From Geodermatophilaceae bacterium NBWT11 (GTDB lineage: Bacteria > Actinomycetota > Actinomycetes > Mycobacteriales > Geodermatophilaceae), in the NCBI GenBank assembly GCA_014218215.1, contig CP043652.1, positions 3,844,001 through 3,908,000 of the forward strand: DNA of 64,000 bases. Reading direction: 5' to 3'. A program made the position numbers and the translations under genes. Under the pieces are notes generated by a model, which ran no database searches, was not told the origin of the DNA, and was given only the letters and a program-made list of their open reading frames with translations. Positions 9,115 through 18,798 of the stretch are shown here, in pieces (position 1 is the first letter of the stretch; each line of letters starts with the position of its first letter).

Positions 9115-9536
9115 GCGCCCGGGTCGCCGGTCGCGACGACTGGCCCGAGGTCGCGGCGCTGCGGCACCGGGTCTTCGTCCTCGAGCAGGGCGTGCCGGCC
9201 GAGCTGGAGTCCGACGCCGCCGACGCCTCCGCCGTGCACGCCCTCGCCCGGGACGACGCCGGGACGGTGGTCGCGGTGGGTCGGCTGATCGAGCGCGACG
9301 GGCGGGCGGTGATCGGGCGGATGGCCGCCGACCGCTCGGTCCGGGGCCGGGGCCACGGGGCCGCCGTGCTCGAGGTGCTGCACGCCGAGGCGGTCGGCCG
9401 GGGGTTCACCGAGGTCGAGCTGCACGCCCAGCTGACGGCCCGCCGGTTCTACGAGCGGGCCGGCTACGAGCCGGTCGGCGGGGTCTACACCGAGGCCGGC
9501 ATCGAGCACGTCACGATGCGCCGGCAACTGGTGTGA
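9111..9536 (+). CDS. GNAT-family N-acetyltransferase (ElaA-like)
   Basis: A 141-residue single-domain acetyltransferase. The acetyl-CoA-binding loop is RSVRGRGHGAAVLEVL, followed by ELHAQLTARRFYERAGYEPVG, the usual GNAT C-terminal block. RHRVFVLEQGVPAELE near the N terminus is characteristic of the ElaA subgroup. The GTG start at 9111 overlaps the stop of the CPBP protease gene (GTGA), which decided the start. The acetyl acceptor is unknown. Confidence 0.85.
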   Translation: MSARVAGRDDWPEVAALRHRVFVLEQGVPAELESDAADASAVHALARDDAGTVVAVGRLIERDGRAVIGRMAADRSVRGRGHGAAVLEVLHAEAVGRGFTEVELHAQLTARRFYERAGYEPVGGVYTEAGIEHVTMRRQLV

Positions 9537-9744
9537 CGGAGTGGTCACAGCCACCTCGACACGTTCTGTCAGACCCTCGGCGTAGACCTCCGGGGGTGCG
9601 AGGATCGGGAGACCGGTCACCGCGCGAGCGAACCCGTTGGACGGCCTTCCCCGCCGGTCATGAGAACCACCCGTCGACCCTGCCCGCACGCCCCCCGCGT
9701 GCCGGCGGCAGGGCCGGCGCGACCCGTGAGGAGCACACCGCACC
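9537..9744. other. Intergenic region before dnaE
   Basis: These 208 bp between the acetyltransferase and dnaE hold no convincing gene. They must carry the dnaE promoter, but I cannot pick a clear -35/-10 pair. The only evident signal is a GAGGAG ribosome site 11 nt before the dnaE start. Confidence 0.4.
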
Positions 9745-12700
9745 GTGAGCAGCAGCACCGCCCAGTCCGAGAACTTCGTGCACCTGCACGTGCACACCGA
9801 GTACTCGATGCTCGACGGGGCGGCGAAGCTGCCGGAGCTGACCAAGGCGGCGGCCGCGCAGGGGATGCCGGCGCTGGCGATGACCGACCACGGCAACGTT
9901 TTCGGCGCCTACGACTTCTACAAGCAGTCCACCGCCGCCGGGGTCAAGCCGATCATCGGCATGGAGGGCTACTACACGCCCGGGTCCCGGTTCGACCGCG
10001 CCCCGTTCGAGTTCGGCGTGGTCACCGACGAGGACGGCGAGGGGGCCTCGTCCAAGGGCAAGGCCGCCTACACCCACATGACCCTGCTGGCCCGCACCAC
10101 CGAGGGCATGCACAACCTGTTCCGGCTGTCCTCGCTGGCCAGCCTGGAGGGCCAGTACCGCAAGCCGCGCTTCGACCGCGACCTGCTGGAGCGGTTCGGC
10201 AAGGGCCTCATCGCCACCACCGGCTGCCCGTCGGGCGAGGTCAACATGTGGCTGCGCGCGGGCAAGGTCGAGCGGGCCCGGCAGGCCGCGGCGGACTTCC
10301 AGGACATCTTCGGGAAGGACAACTTCTACGCCGAGGTCATGGACCACGGGCTGTCCATCGAGAAGCGCACCAAGCCCGCGCTGCTGGAGATCGCCAAGGA
10401 CCTCGGCATCCCGCTGCTGGGCACCAACGACCTGCACTACACCCACCAGGAGGACAGCGAGGCCCACGACGCCCTGCTGTGCATCCAGACCGGGTCGCGG
10501 CTCAACGAGCCCAACCGCTTCAAGTTCAACGGCGACGGCTACTACCTCAAGACCGCCGCGGAGATGCGGGCGCTGTTCTCCGAGCACCCCGAGGCCTGCG
10601 ACAACACGCTGCTGGTGGCCGAGCAGTGCGAGGTCACCTTCACCGAGGGCGCCGACCTCATGCCGCGCTTCCCGCTGCCCGACGGGGAGGACGAGACCTC
10701 CTGGTTCGTCAAGGAGGTCGAGCGCGGGCTGCACAAGCGCTGGCCAGGCGGCACCATCCCCGACCACGTGCGCAAGCAGGCCGACTACGAGGTCGGGATC
10801 ATCGTCCAGATGGGCTTCCCGGGGTACTTCCTCGTGGTCGCCGACTTCATCAACTGGGCCAAGGACCAGGGCATCCGGGTCGGCCCGGGCCGTGGCTCGG
10901 CCGCCGGGTCGCTGGCCGCCTACGCGATGGGCATCACCGACCTCGACCCGCTGGCGCACGGGCTGATCTTCGAGCGCTTCCTCAACCCCGAGCGCGTCTC
11001 CATGCCCGACGTCGACATCGACTTCGACGAGCGCCGGCGCGGTGAGGTGATCCGCTACGTCTCGGACAAGTACGGCGAGGAGCGGGTCAGCCAGATCGTC
11101 ACCTACGGCACGATCAAGGCCAAGGCCGCGATCAAGGACGCCGCCCGGGTGCTCGACCGGCCCTACTCCGTCGGTGACGAGCTCACCAAGCTGATGCCCC
11201 CGGGCGTCATGGGCAAGGACATCCCGCTGTCGGGGATCTTCGACCCGGCCCACCCCCGCTACAAGGAGGCCTCGGAGTTCCGGGCCCGCTACGAGTCCGA
11301 CCCCGGTGCCGCCGAGGTCGTCGACCAGGCCCGCAAGCTCGAGGGGCTCAAGCGCCAGTGGGGCGTGCACGCCGCCGGGGTCATCATCGGCCGCTTCCCG
11401 CTGATCGACAGCGTGCCGATCATGCGCCGGGAGTCCGACGGCGCGGTCATCACCCAGTTCGACTACCCGACCTGCGAGACGCTCGGGCTGCTCAAGATGG
11501 ACTTCCTGGGCCTGCGCAACCTCACCGTCATCGACGACGCGCTGCGCAACATCGTCACCAACGGCAAGGCCCCGGTCGACCTCGACGAGATCAGCAAGGA
11601 CCTCACCGACCCCGAGACCTACGCGCTGCTGGCCCGGGGCGACACCCTGGGGGTCTTCCAGTTCGACGGCGGTCCGATGCGCGCGCTGCTGCGCCTCATG
11701 CGCCCGGACAACTTCGAGGACATCTCCGCCGTCGGTGCGCTCTACCGACCGGGCCCGATGGGCGCCAACTCGCACACCAACTACGCGCTGCGCAAGAACG
11801 GCCAGCAGGAGATCGTCCCGATCCACCCGGAGCTCGCGGAGTCCCTGGAGGAGATCCTCGGCCAGACCTACGGCCTGATCGTCTACCAGGAGCAGGTCAT
11901 GGCCATCGCGCAGAAGGTCGCCGGGTACTCCCTGGGCACCGCGGACCTGCTGCGCCGGGCGATGGGCAAGAAGAAGAAGTCCGTGCTGGACGCCGAGTAC
12001 GTCGGCTTCGAGGCCGGGATGAAGGCCAACGGCTACTCCGCGGCCGCGGTGAAGACGCTGTGGGACATCCTGGTGCCCTTCGCCGACTACGCCTTCAACA
12101 AGGCCCACTCGGCGGCCTACGGGCTGGTCTCCTACTGGACGGCCTACCTCAAGGCCAACTACCCGGCCGAGTACATGGCCGGCCTGCTCACCAGCGTCGG
12201 CGACGACAAGGACCGTCGACCGGTCTACCTGGCCGAGTGCCGCCGGATGGGCATCAAGGTGCTCCCGCCCGACGTCAACGAGTCCTCCTGGGACTTCACC
12301 GCCGTCGGCAACGACGTCCGGTTCGGGCTGGCCTCGGTGCGCAACGTCGGGCACAACGTCGTGGACTCGATCCGCCGGGCCCGGGAGGAGAAGGGCGCCT
12401 TCCGCGACTTCGCCGACTTCATGCGCAAGATCGACACCGTGGCCTGCAACAAGAAGGTCATCGAGTCCCTGGCCAAGGCCGGCGCCTTCGACTCCATGGG
12501 CCACTCCCGGCAGGGCATCGCCGCCATCCACGTCCAGGCGGTGGACTCGGCGATGGGTCTCAAGCGCCGTGAGGCCGAGGGCCAGTTCGACCTGTTCGGT
12601 GGCGGGGAGGACCTCGGTGCCGACGACCCGCTGGCCGCCGCCATGGACATCGCCATCCCCACCGTGGACTGGTCGAAGTCCGAGCGGCTGGTCTTCGAGC

Positions 12701-13308
12701 GCGACATGCTCGGCCTCTACGTCTCCGACCACCCGCTGCACGGGGTGGAGCACGTGCTCACCAGCCACGCCGACACCTCGCTGGCCGAGATCCTCTCCGG
12801 CGGGGTGGAGGACGGCGCCAACGTGACCGTCGCCGGCATCCTCACCTCCGTCTCCCCGCGCACCAACAAGCAGGGCGCGCCCTGGGCGATCGCCACCATC
12901 GAGGACCTCGAGGCCGGCATCGAGGTGCTGTTCTTCCCCAAGACGTGGGCCGAGGTGCAGGACAAGGTCGCCCGCGACCAGATCGTCGCGGTCAAGGGCC
13001 GGATCTCCCGGCGGGACGACACCCCGTCGCTGTTCGGCTCCGAGGTGACCGTGCCCGAGCTCACCGAGGGCCCGCGCGGCCCGGTGCTGGTCTCGATGCC
13101 GGCCACCCGGTGCACCCCGCCGGTGGTCGAACGCCTCCGCGAGGTGCTCGGCAGCCACCCGGGCACCACCGAGGTGCAGCTCAAGCTGATCAACGGCCAG
13201 CGGGAGACGGTGCTCCGGCTGGACCAGGGCCTGCGGGTGCGCCCCAGCACTGCGCTGATGGGCGACATCAAGGCGCTGCTCGGCCCGACCAGCGTGGCCC
13301 TGCTGTGA
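9745..13308 (+). CDS. dnaE: DNA polymerase III subunit alpha (DnaE1 type)
   Basis: Replicative polymerase catalytic subunit, 1187 residues. The N-terminal PHP domain is intact: the metal-binding pattern starts with HLHVHTEYS (H13, H15, H17) and continues with MTDHGN and TNDLHYTH, which suggests an active PHP exonuclease of the kind that proofreads in mycobacterial DnaE1. The polymerase active site is [25 protein letters not shown] and YNKAH-like [14 protein letters not shown] blocks mark the palm and fingers, and an OB-fold region follows at about 990-1080. The GTG start is preceded by GAGGAG. The next gene overlaps its stop codon. No intein or frameshift is seen. Confidence 0.97.
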   Translation: MSSSTAQSENFVHLHVHTEYSMLDGAAKLPELTKAAAAQGMPALAMTDHGNVFGAYDFYKQSTAAGVKPIIGMEGYYTPGSRFDRAPFEFGVVTDEDGEGASSKGKAAYTHMTLLARTTEGMHNLFRLSSLASLEGQYRKPRFDRDLLERFGKGLIATTGCPSGEVNMWLRAGKVERARQAAADFQDIFGKDNFYAEVMDHGLSIEKRTKPALLEIAKDLGIPLLGTNDLHYTHQEDSEAHDALLCIQTGSRLNEPNRFKFNGDGYYLKTAAEMRALFSEHPEACDNTLLVAEQCEVTFTEGADLMPRFPLPDGEDETSWFVKEVERGLHKRWPGGTIPDHVRKQADYEVGIIVQMGFPGYFLVVADFINWAKDQGIRVGPGRGSAAGSLAAYAMGITDLDPLAHGLIFERFLNPERVSMPDVDIDFDERRRGEVIRYVSDKYGEERVSQIVTYGTIKAKAAIKDAARVLDRPYSVGDELTKLMPPGVMGKDIPLSGIFDPAHPRYKEASEFRARYESDPGAAEVVDQARKLEGLKRQWGVHAAGVIIGRFPLIDSVPIMRRESDGAVITQFDYPTCETLGLLKMDFLGLRNLTVIDDALRNIVTNGKAPVDLDEISKDLTDPETYALLARGDTLGVFQFDGGPMRALLRLMRPDNFEDISAVGALYRPGPMGANSHTNYALRKNGQQEIVPIHPELAESLEEILGQTYGLIVYQEQVMAIAQKVAGYSLGTADLLRRAMGKKKKSVLDAEYVGFEAGMKANGYSAAAVKTLWDILVPFADYAFNKAHSAAYGLVSYWTAYLKANYPAEYMAGLLTSVGDDKDRRPVYLAECRRMGIKVLPPDVNESSWDFTAVGNDVRFGLASVRNVGHNVVDSIRRAREEKGAFRDFADFMRKIDTVACNKKVIESLAKAGAFDSMGHSRQGIAAIHVQAVDSAMGLKRREAEGQFDLFGGGEDLGADDPLAAAMDIAIPTVDWSKSERLVFERDMLGLYVSDHPLHGVEHVLTSHADTSLAEILSGGVEDGANVTVAGILTSVSPRTNKQGAPWAIATIEDLEAGIEVLFFPKTWAEVQDKVARDQIVAVKGRISRRDDTPSLFGSEVTVPELTEGPRGPVLVSMPATRCTPPVVERLREVLGSHPGTTEVQLKLINGQRETVLRLDQGLRVRPSTALMGDIKALLGPTSVALL

Positions 13309-13931
13309 CGCTCTTCGATCCCGGCGCGGAGAGCTCCCCGCCGGACCCGCGCCCCGCGGCGGTGCCCGCCGGGGTGCCCGGGCTGCACGGCAGCCGGACC
13401 GATCTGCGCAGCGGCGTGCTGCTGGCCGTGGTCCTCGGGCTCGCCGGCCTGGTCACCGGCGGGCTGTGGGTGTGGCTGGCGCCCCGGGCAGACTTCCGGG
13501 TCACCGACACCCAGGGCTCGGTCGAGGTCGTCGGCGGGGGACTGGTCTCCCCCGAGCTGTTCATGAGCGACGACGGGGTCTACGTCCTGCTGCTGGCCGG
13601 GCTCGGGCTCGTCGCCGGGCTGGCCGCCTGGGCCCTGCGGTCCCGCCGCGGCGTCGTCACCCTGGCCGCCACCGCGGTCGGCATGCTGCTGGCCTCGCTG
13701 GTCACCTGGCAGCTCGGCGCGCTGCTGGGCCGGGGCCCCAGCCAGGAGCAGCTGTCCACCCCGGGCACGCAGGTCACCACCGCCCTGGACCTCGGTGCCC
13801 TCGCGGCGCTGGCCGTCGGCCCGTTCGTCGCCGTCTTCGTCTACCTGGTCGCCACCGTGCTCACCAGCCGCGACGACCTCGGCCGCGCCGACACCACCGT
13901 GGGCCCACACCAGGAGCTGTCAGCCCCCTGA
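13305..13931 (+). CDS. Four-helix membrane protein of unknown function (DUF2567-like)
   Basis: A 208-residue protein with a Pro-rich N-terminal tail of about 35 residues and four hydrophobic helices (about 40-62, 90-110, 115-140, 160-185). The loop after helix 1 (residues 63-85) would be extracytoplasmic. The layout resembles actinobacterial DUF2567 proteins, though I cannot confirm this without a profile search. The GTG start overlaps the dnaE stop (GTGA), indicating translational coupling. No catalytic motif is visible and no function is proposed. Confidence 0.7.
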   Translation: MTLFDPGAESSPPDPRPAAVPAGVPGLHGSRTDLRSGVLLAVVLGLAGLVTGGLWVWLAPRADFRVTDTQGSVEVVGGGLVSPELFMSDDGVYVLLLAGLGLVAGLAAWALRSRRGVVTLAATAVGMLLASLVTWQLGALLGRGPSQEQLSTPGTQVTTALDLGALAALAVGPFVAVFVYLVATVLTSRDDLGRADTTVGPHQELSAP

Positions 13932-13999
13932 CCCCGGCCCCCGGCCTCGTCCCAGGGGCCCGCGCTGAGCGTGCAAAGCGTGGGGAGGGACGAGGTCCT

Positions 14000-14842
14000 T
14001 CAATTGGGGGTGAGCGGGCCCGCGAACTGCTGCAGGGGCACCGGCACGGCGCCCAGCTCGCGCAGCAGGGTGAGCTCCCGACGGAGCAGCCGGGACTCCG
14101 CGGCCAGCCGGCGCCGGGTCGCGGACTCCGCAAGCAGCGACTGCCGGTCCTCGGTGGTCAGCAGCGCCGCCGAGGCCACCAGGTAGGACAACCCGCGCGC
14201 GTCGTCCCCGACCTGACGCAGCAGGGCTGCGGCCTCGCCGTCGCCACCGGGGTCACCGGGTTCGTCCAGACCGAGGTCGGCGAGCAGCTCGGCGTCCTCC
14301 TCGTCGTCGGCGTCCAACCCGCCGCGCAGCGCCGCCACCTCGGTGACGTAGCGGGCGAACAGGTCCGAGACGCTGCGCACCAGCAGGCCCAGCGACCCGC
14401 GGGCCACCGAGGACAGCACCTCGTCGGCGCCCTCGGTGAGCCCGTCGGCGTTGCCGGCGGCCTCCTCGGCCGCCTCCTCCTCGCCCAGCCACTCGACCTC
14501 GGCCTGCAGGTAGGGCGGGTCGTCACCGACGACCACGTCGAGCAGCCGGAACCGGTCGGCCCCGACGGTGACGATCCGGTAGCCGCCGTCGGCCTGCGGG
14601 GTGACGGCCCGGACCACCGCGGTGCAGCCGACGTCGAAGAGCGCCTCGGCGGGGGAGACCCGCTCGACCTCCCAGCCCTGGCGGATGGCGACCACGCCGA
14701 AGGAGCGCGGACCAGCACCGTCGGGCCGGTCGACGAGGTCGGAGACCAGCCGCCGGTAGCGCGGCTCGAAGATCTGCAGGGGCAGCACGACGCCGGGGAA
14801 CAGCGGGCTCCCCAACGGGAACAACGGGATCAGCTCGCCCAC
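14000..14842 (-). CDS. LON N-terminal (substrate-binding) domain protein without protease
   Basis: A 280-residue protein starting with [28 protein letters not shown], the signature of the LON substrate-binding (PUA-like) domain, which spans about residues 1-130. The AAA+ and Ser-Lys protease domains of Lon are absent, as in other stand-alone family members. The remainder is helical and acidic (residues 140-205). The start is GTG 14842, seven nt after a TAGGGT box and with no ribosome site. It converges on the dnaE/membrane-protein pair and is divergent from hisD. A role in protein quality control is often suspected for such proteins but is not shown. Confidence 0.85.
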   Translation of the reverse strand: MGELIPLFPLGSPLFPGVVLPLQIFEPRYRRLVSDLVDRPDGAGPRSFGVVAIRQGWEVERVSPAEALFDVGCTAVVRAVTPQADGGYRIVTVGADRFRLLDVVVGDDPPYLQAEVEWLGEEEAAEEAAGNADGLTEGADEVLSSVARGSLGLLVRSVSDLFARYVTEVAALRGGLDADDEEDAELLADLGLDEPGDPGGDGEAAALLRQVGDDARGLSYLVASAALLTTEDRQSLLAESATRRRLAAESRLLRRELTLLRELGAVPVPLQQFAGPLTPN

Positions 14843-14849
14843 GACGGTG

Positions 14850-14855
14850 ACCCTA
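14850..14855 (-). promoter_or_regulatory. -10 box for leaderless LON-domain gene
   Basis: TAGGGT on the minus strand, 7 nt (CACCGTC) before the GTG at 14842. Confidence 0.6.
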
Positions 14856-14902
14856 CGGGTGGGCGCCACATCGGGGGCTGCGGTGCGGTCGGCGCGCGCA
14901 CC

Positions 14903-14908
14903 TATCCT
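14903..14908 (+). promoter_or_regulatory. -10 box upstream of hisD
   Basis: TATCCT lies about 37 nt before the hisD start, leaving a roughly 30-nt leader that contains a GGAGG ribosome site 6 nt before the GTG. This is probably the promoter of the hisDCB transcript. Confidence 0.5.
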
Positions 14909-14944
14909 GGGGGCGTTCCCCGACCGTCCTCCCGGAGGTGCCCC

Positions 14945-16246
14945 GTGCTCGCCCGCATCGACCTGCGCGACGCCCCCCTGCCCGGCGTCCGCGAGCTGAC
15001 CGGGCTGCTGCCCCGGGCGGCCACCGACATCGAGAGCGTGCTGGCCACCGTGCGCCCGGTCTGCGAGGACGTCCGGCTCCGCGGCGCCCAGGCGGTCCGC
15101 GAGATCACCCTGCGCTTCGACGGCGTGGACGCCGAGGACTTCGCCGTCCCGCAGTCCGCCCTCGACGAGGCACTGGCCAGCTGCGACCCGGCTCTGCGCG
15201 AGGCACTCGAGGAGGCGGTCTCCCGCGTCCGGAAGGTGCACGCCGACCAGCGCCGCACCGACGTCACCACCCAGGTCGTGCCCGGCGGCACCGTCACCGA
15301 GCGGTGGGTCCCGGTCCGCCGGGTCGGCCTGTACGTGCCCGGCGGTCTGGCGCCCCTGCTGTCCAGCGTGGTCATGAACGTGGTGCCCGCCCAGATCGCC
15401 GGGGTCGAGTCCATCGCCGTGGCCACCCCGCCCCAGCGGGACAACGGCGGGCTGCCCGACCCGGGCGTGCTCGCCGCGTGCGCGCTGCTGGGCGTCACCG
15501 AGGTCTACGCCGTGGGCGGTGCCCAGGCGATCGCCGTCTTCGGCTACGGCGCCGGGTCCTGCGAGCCGGTCGACCTGGTCACCGGTCCGGGCAACGTCTA
15601 CGTGACGGCGGCCAAGCGGCTGTTGCGCGGGCTGATCGGCATCGACAGCGAGGCCGGCCCCACCGAGGTCGCCGTGCTCGCCGACGACACCGCCGACCCG
15701 GTGCACGTGGCGGCGGACCTGATCAGCCAGGCCGAGCACGACCCGCTGGCCGGTGCCGTGCTGGTCACCACCAGCGAGGAGCTCGCCGACGCCGTCCTGG
15801 CGCTCGTGCCCGAACAGGTCGCGGCCACCAAGCACTCCGACCGGATCACCACCGCCCTGGGCGGCAGCCAGTCCGGCATCGTGCTGGTCGACGACCTCGA
15901 CGCCGGTCTGGCCGTGGTCGACGCCTACGCCGCCGAGCACCTGGAGATCCAGACCCGGGACGCCCGCGCGGTGGCCATGCGGGTGCGCAACGCCGGTGCG
16001 GTCTTCGTCGGTCCGTGGTCACCGGTGTCGCTGGGTGACTACGCGGCCGGCTCCAACCACGTGCTGCCCACCGGCGGGTGCGCCCGGCACTCCAGCGGGC
16101 TGAGCGTGCAGACCTTCCTGCGCGGCATCCACCTCATCGACTACGACGAGGCCGCGCTGGCCGACGTCGCCCGGCACGTCGACGTGCTCGCCCACGCCGA
16201 GGACCTGCCCGCCCACGCGGCTGCGGTGGCGGTGCGGCAGAAGTGA
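14945..16246 (+). CDS. hisD: Histidinol dehydrogenase
   Basis: Catalyses the last two steps of histidine synthesis, oxidising L-histidinol to L-histidine with two NAD+. The 433-residue length is normal. Family blocks include [40 protein letters not shown] and the catalytic Glu-His in [20 protein letters not shown] comes near the C terminus. The GTG start has GGAGG 6 nt upstream. The stop overlaps the hisC start (GTGA), so hisD-hisC-hisB form one tightly coupled operon. Divergent from the LON-domain gene. Confidence 0.97.
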   Translation: MLARIDLRDAPLPGVRELTGLLPRAATDIESVLATVRPVCEDVRLRGAQAVREITLRFDGVDAEDFAVPQSALDEALASCDPALREALEEAVSRVRKVHADQRRTDVTTQVVPGGTVTERWVPVRRVGLYVPGGLAPLLSSVVMNVVPAQIAGVESIAVATPPQRDNGGLPDPGVLAACALLGVTEVYAVGGAQAIAVFGYGAGSCEPVDLVTGPGNVYVTAAKRLLRGLIGIDSEAGPTEVAVLADDTADPVHVAADLISQAEHDPLAGAVLVTTSEELADAVLALVPEQVAATKHSDRITTALGGSQSGIVLVDDLDAGLAVVDAYAAEHLEIQTRDARAVAMRVRNAGAVFVGPWSPVSLGDYAAGSNHVLPTGGCARHSSGLSVQTFLRGIHLIDYDEAALADVARHVDVLAHAEDLPAHAAAVAVRQK

Positions 16247-17364
16247 CGTCCCTGGACGACCTGCCGCTGCGTCCGGAGCTGCGGGGGAAGTCCCCCTACG
16301 GCGCCCCGCAGGTGCCGGCGCAGCACCGGCTGAACACCAACGAGAACCCGCACCCGCTGCCCGACGGGCTGCTCGCCGACCTCGGCGCGGCCCTCGGCGC
16401 GGCGGCGCTGGAGCTCAACCGCTACCCCGACCGGGACGCCATCGCGTTGCGCACGGACCTCGCCGGCTACCTGACCCGGGTCTCCGGGGAGCAGGTCGCG
16501 GTGCCGCAGGTGTGGGCGGCCAACGGCTCCAACGAGGTGCTGCAGCAGGTGCTGCAGACCTTCGGCGGCGCCGGCCGCACCGCGCTGGGCTTCACGCCGT
16601 CCTACTCGATGCACCCGATCATCACCGCCTCGACCGGCGGCGCCTGGGTCGACGGACACCGGCGGGCGGACTTCACCATCGACCCCGAGCGGGCGGTCGC
16701 GCAGGTGCGCGAGGTGCGCCCCGACGTCGTCTTCGTGACCAGCCCGAACAACCCGACCGGGACGGCGGTCGACCTCGCGACGATCACCGCGCTGTACGAG
16801 GCGACCGACGGGGTGCTGGTCGTCGACGAGGCCTACGCCGAGTTCGCCCGCCCCGGCACCCCGTCGGCGCTGAGCCTGCTGGCCGGCCGTCCGCGGCTGG
16901 TGGTCAGCCGGACGATGAGCAAGGCGTTCGGGATGGCCGGGCTGCGCCTGGGCTACCTGGTCGCCGACCCGGCCGTGGTCGACGCGCTGCAGCTGGTGCG
17001 GCTGCCCTACCACCTGTCCAGCCTCACCCAGGCCGCCGCGCGGGCGGCGCTGGCGCACACCGACGAGCTGCTGGCCACCGTGGACGCGGTCAAGCACGAG
17101 CGGGACAGGATCGTCGACGCGCTGCCCGGCCTGGGGCTGACCAGCGTGCCCAGCGACGCCAACTTCGTGCTCTTCGGCGGCTTCGACGACGCCCCGTCGG
17201 TGTGGCAGGCGATGCTCGACCGCGGGGTGCTGGTGCGCGACGTCGGCCTGCCCGGCTGGCTGCGGGTCACCGCCGGCACGGCCGAGGAGACCGACGCGTT
17301 CCTCACCGTCCTGGGTGAGGTGGTCGGGGTCACCCGGGCGCCTGGGGGAGGATCACCGGCATGA
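16243..17364 (+). CDS. hisC: Histidinol-phosphate aminotransferase
   Basis: PLP enzyme of 373 residues that transaminates imidazole acetol phosphate to histidinol phosphate. The N-terminal [12 protein letters not shown] block, [10 protein letters not shown], and [17 protein letters not shown] with the PLP lysine K227 are all present. The start overlaps the hisD stop; the end overlaps hisB by 4 nt (ATGA). A large open frame upstream belongs to hisD coding sequence in another frame and was excluded. Function is secure; some actinobacterial HisC proteins also act on aromatic substrates. Confidence 0.96.
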   Translation: MTSLDDLPLRPELRGKSPYGAPQVPAQHRLNTNENPHPLPDGLLADLGAALGAAALELNRYPDRDAIALRTDLAGYLTRVSGEQVAVPQVWAANGSNEVLQQVLQTFGGAGRTALGFTPSYSMHPIITASTGGAWVDGHRRADFTIDPERAVAQVREVRPDVVFVTSPNNPTGTAVDLATITALYEATDGVLVVDEAYAEFARPGTPSALSLLAGRPRLVVSRTMSKAFGMAGLRLGYLVADPAVVDALQLVRLPYHLSSLTQAAARAALAHTDELLATVDAVKHERDRIVDALPGLGLTSVPSDANFVLFGGFDDAPSVWQAMLDRGVLVRDVGLPGWLRVTAGTAEETDAFLTVLGEVVGVTRAPGGGSPA

Positions 17365-17957
17365 ACCGCACGGCTCGGGTGGAGCGCACGACGTCGGAGA
17401 CGACCCTGACGGTCGAGGTCGACCTGGACGGCACGGGGGCGGCCGACATCGCCACCGGTGTCGGCTTCTACGACCACATGCTGACCTCGCTGTCCAAGCA
17501 CAGCGGCATCGACCTCACCGTGCGCGCCGACGGCGACCTGCACATCGACGCCCACCACACCGTCGAGGACGTCGCGATCGCGCTGGGCCAGGCGTTCGCC
17601 GAGGCCCTGGGCGACAAGCGCGGGATCACCCGCTACGGCGACGCCACGATCCCGATGGACGAGGTGCTGGTGCAGGCCGCGGTCGACCTGTCGGGCCGGC
17701 CGTACTTCGTGCACGCCGAGCCCGCCGACATGACCCCGATGATCGGCCCGGACTACCCGACGTCGCTGACCCGGCACGTGCTGGAGAGCTTCGCCTTCCA
17801 CGCCCGGATCGCGCTGCACGTGCGGGTGCTCTACGCCGGCCGGGACGCCCACCACATCGTGGAGTGCCAGTTCAAGGCCCTGGCCCGGGCGCTGCGTGCG
17901 GCCGTGGCGCTGGACCCGCGGATCACCGGCATCCCCTCCACGAAGGGCGCCCTCTAG
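17361..17957 (+). CDS. hisB: Imidazoleglycerol-phosphate dehydratase
   Basis: Manganese enzyme of 198 residues that dehydrates imidazole glycerol phosphate; it forms a 24-mer in characterised relatives. Both metal-binding repeats are visible: [12 protein letters not shown] and [12 protein letters not shown], plus [14 protein letters not shown]. This is the stand-alone dehydratase without the phosphatase domain fused in enterobacteria. ATGA overlap with hisC. It is followed without a gap by a small membrane protein gene (next start at 17958). Confidence 0.97.
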   Translation: MNRTARVERTTSETTLTVEVDLDGTGAADIATGVGFYDHMLTSLSKHSGIDLTVRADGDLHIDAHHTVEDVAIALGQAFAEALGDKRGITRYGDATIPMDEVLVQAAVDLSGRPYFVHAEPADMTPMIGPDYPTSLTRHVLESFAFHARIALHVRVLYAGRDAHHIVECQFKALARALRAAVALDPRITGIPSTKGAL

Positions 17958-18131
17958 GTGGGGTTCGCCTCCGGGCTGATCGTCATCGGCTGCTTCCTGC
18001 TCGGTGGCGCCTGGTCGATCTTCCGGGCCGACGACCCGGAGAAGGGCCGCACCCCCGCGCAGTGGTTCTTCGTCGGGGTCCTGCTCCTCGCCGCGGCGCT
18101 GGCCATCACCTCGGGCGTCCTGCGGTACTGA
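17958..18131 (+). CDS. 57-residue two-helix membrane protein between hisB and hisH
   Basis: A GTG codon directly after the hisB stop opens a 57-residue frame. It encodes two hydrophobic helices (about 2-20 and 36-54) joined by a charged loop, FRADDPEKGRTP, and ends in RY. Codon use (G/C in almost every third position) and the hairpin-like membrane layout argue for a real gene. It has no recognisable motif. Zero spacing from hisB suggests translation by reinitiation. It may be a small accessory or an unrelated passenger of the histidine operon; no function is proposed. Confidence 0.6.
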   Translation: MGFASGLIVIGCFLLGGAWSIFRADDPEKGRTPAQWFFVGVLLLAAALAITSGVLRY

Positions 18132-18139
18132 TCGCTGGG

Positions 18140-18145
18140 TAGCGT
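18140..18145 (+). promoter_or_regulatory. -10 box for leaderless hisH
   Basis: TAGCGT lies 7 nt (GGTCGGG) before GTG 18153 and selects that start over the in-frame GTG at 18144, which overlaps the box. Confidence 0.55.
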
Positions 18146-18152
18146 GGTCGGG

Positions 18153-18788
18153 GTGAAGAAGGTCGTCGTCCTGGACTACGGATCGGGCAACCTCCGCTCC
18201 GCCGAACGTGCGCTGACCCGGGTGGGCGCCGACGTCGAGGTCACCGCCGACCCGCACGCCGCGCTGGCCGCCGACGGTCTCGTCGTCCCCGGGGTGGGCG
18301 CCTACGCGGCCTGCATGGCCGGGCTGCGCGCGGTCGGGGGTCCGCGGGTGATCGGCAAGCGGTTGGCCGGGGGCCGCCCGGTGCTGGGCATCTGCGTGGG
18401 CATGCAGGTGCTCTTCGAGCGCGGTGTCGAGCACGGCCAGGACACCGAGGGCTGCGGGGAGTGGCCGGGCACCGTCGAGGCGCTGCAGGCCCCGGTGCTG
18501 CCGCACATGGGCTGGAACACCGTGCAGGCCCCGGCCGGGTCCACGCTGTTCGCCGGCATCCAGGACCAGCGCTTCTACTTCGTGCACTCCTACGGCGTGC
18601 GGGAGTTCCCGCTCGAGCACGCCGGCACCGGGCCGCTCACCCCGCCGTCGGTCACCTGGGCCGAGCACGGCGACCGGTTCGTCGCCGGGGTGGAGAACGC
18701 CGCGCTCAGCGCCACCCAGTTCCACCCCGAGAAGTCCGGGGACGCCGGGGCCGCGCTGCTGACCAACTGGCTGGCCACGCTCTCCTAG
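18153..18788 (+). CDS. hisH: Imidazole glycerol phosphate synthase, glutaminase subunit
   Basis: Class I glutamine amidotransferase of 211 residues that supplies ammonia to HisF. The nucleophile cysteine lies in [13 protein letters not shown]; the His-Glu pair is in [20 protein letters not shown] at the N terminus is typical. The start chosen (18153) follows a TAGCGT box by 7 nt; a GTG 9 nt earlier gives a three-residue longer product. Its TAG stop is part of the TAGGGT box that seems to drive the downstream peptidase gene. hisA, ridA and hisF resume 4 kb downstream. Confidence 0.95.
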   Translation: MKKVVVLDYGSGNLRSAERALTRVGADVEVTADPHAALAADGLVVPGVGAYAACMAGLRAVGGPRVIGKRLAGGRPVLGICVGMQVLFERGVEHGQDTEGCGEWPGTVEALQAPVLPHMGWNTVQAPAGSTLFAGIQDQRFYFVHSYGVREFPLEHAGTGPLTPPSVTWAEHGDRFVAGVENAALSATQFHPEKSGDAGAALLTNWLATLS

Positions 18789-18791
18789 GGT
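18786..18791 (+). promoter_or_regulatory. -10 box overlapping the hisH stop codon
   Basis: TAGGGT contains the hisH TAG stop and lies 7 nt (CTCGCGC) before the ATG of the M28 peptidase. Confidence 0.55.
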
Positions 18792-18798
18792 CTCGCGC

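Noticed and set aside
9658-13158. 1166-codon antisense open frame across dnaE
   Set aside because: It mirrors dnaE codon structure, has no recognisable domain and is rich in Gly/Val/Asp/Leu runs, as antisense shadows are in GC-rich DNA.
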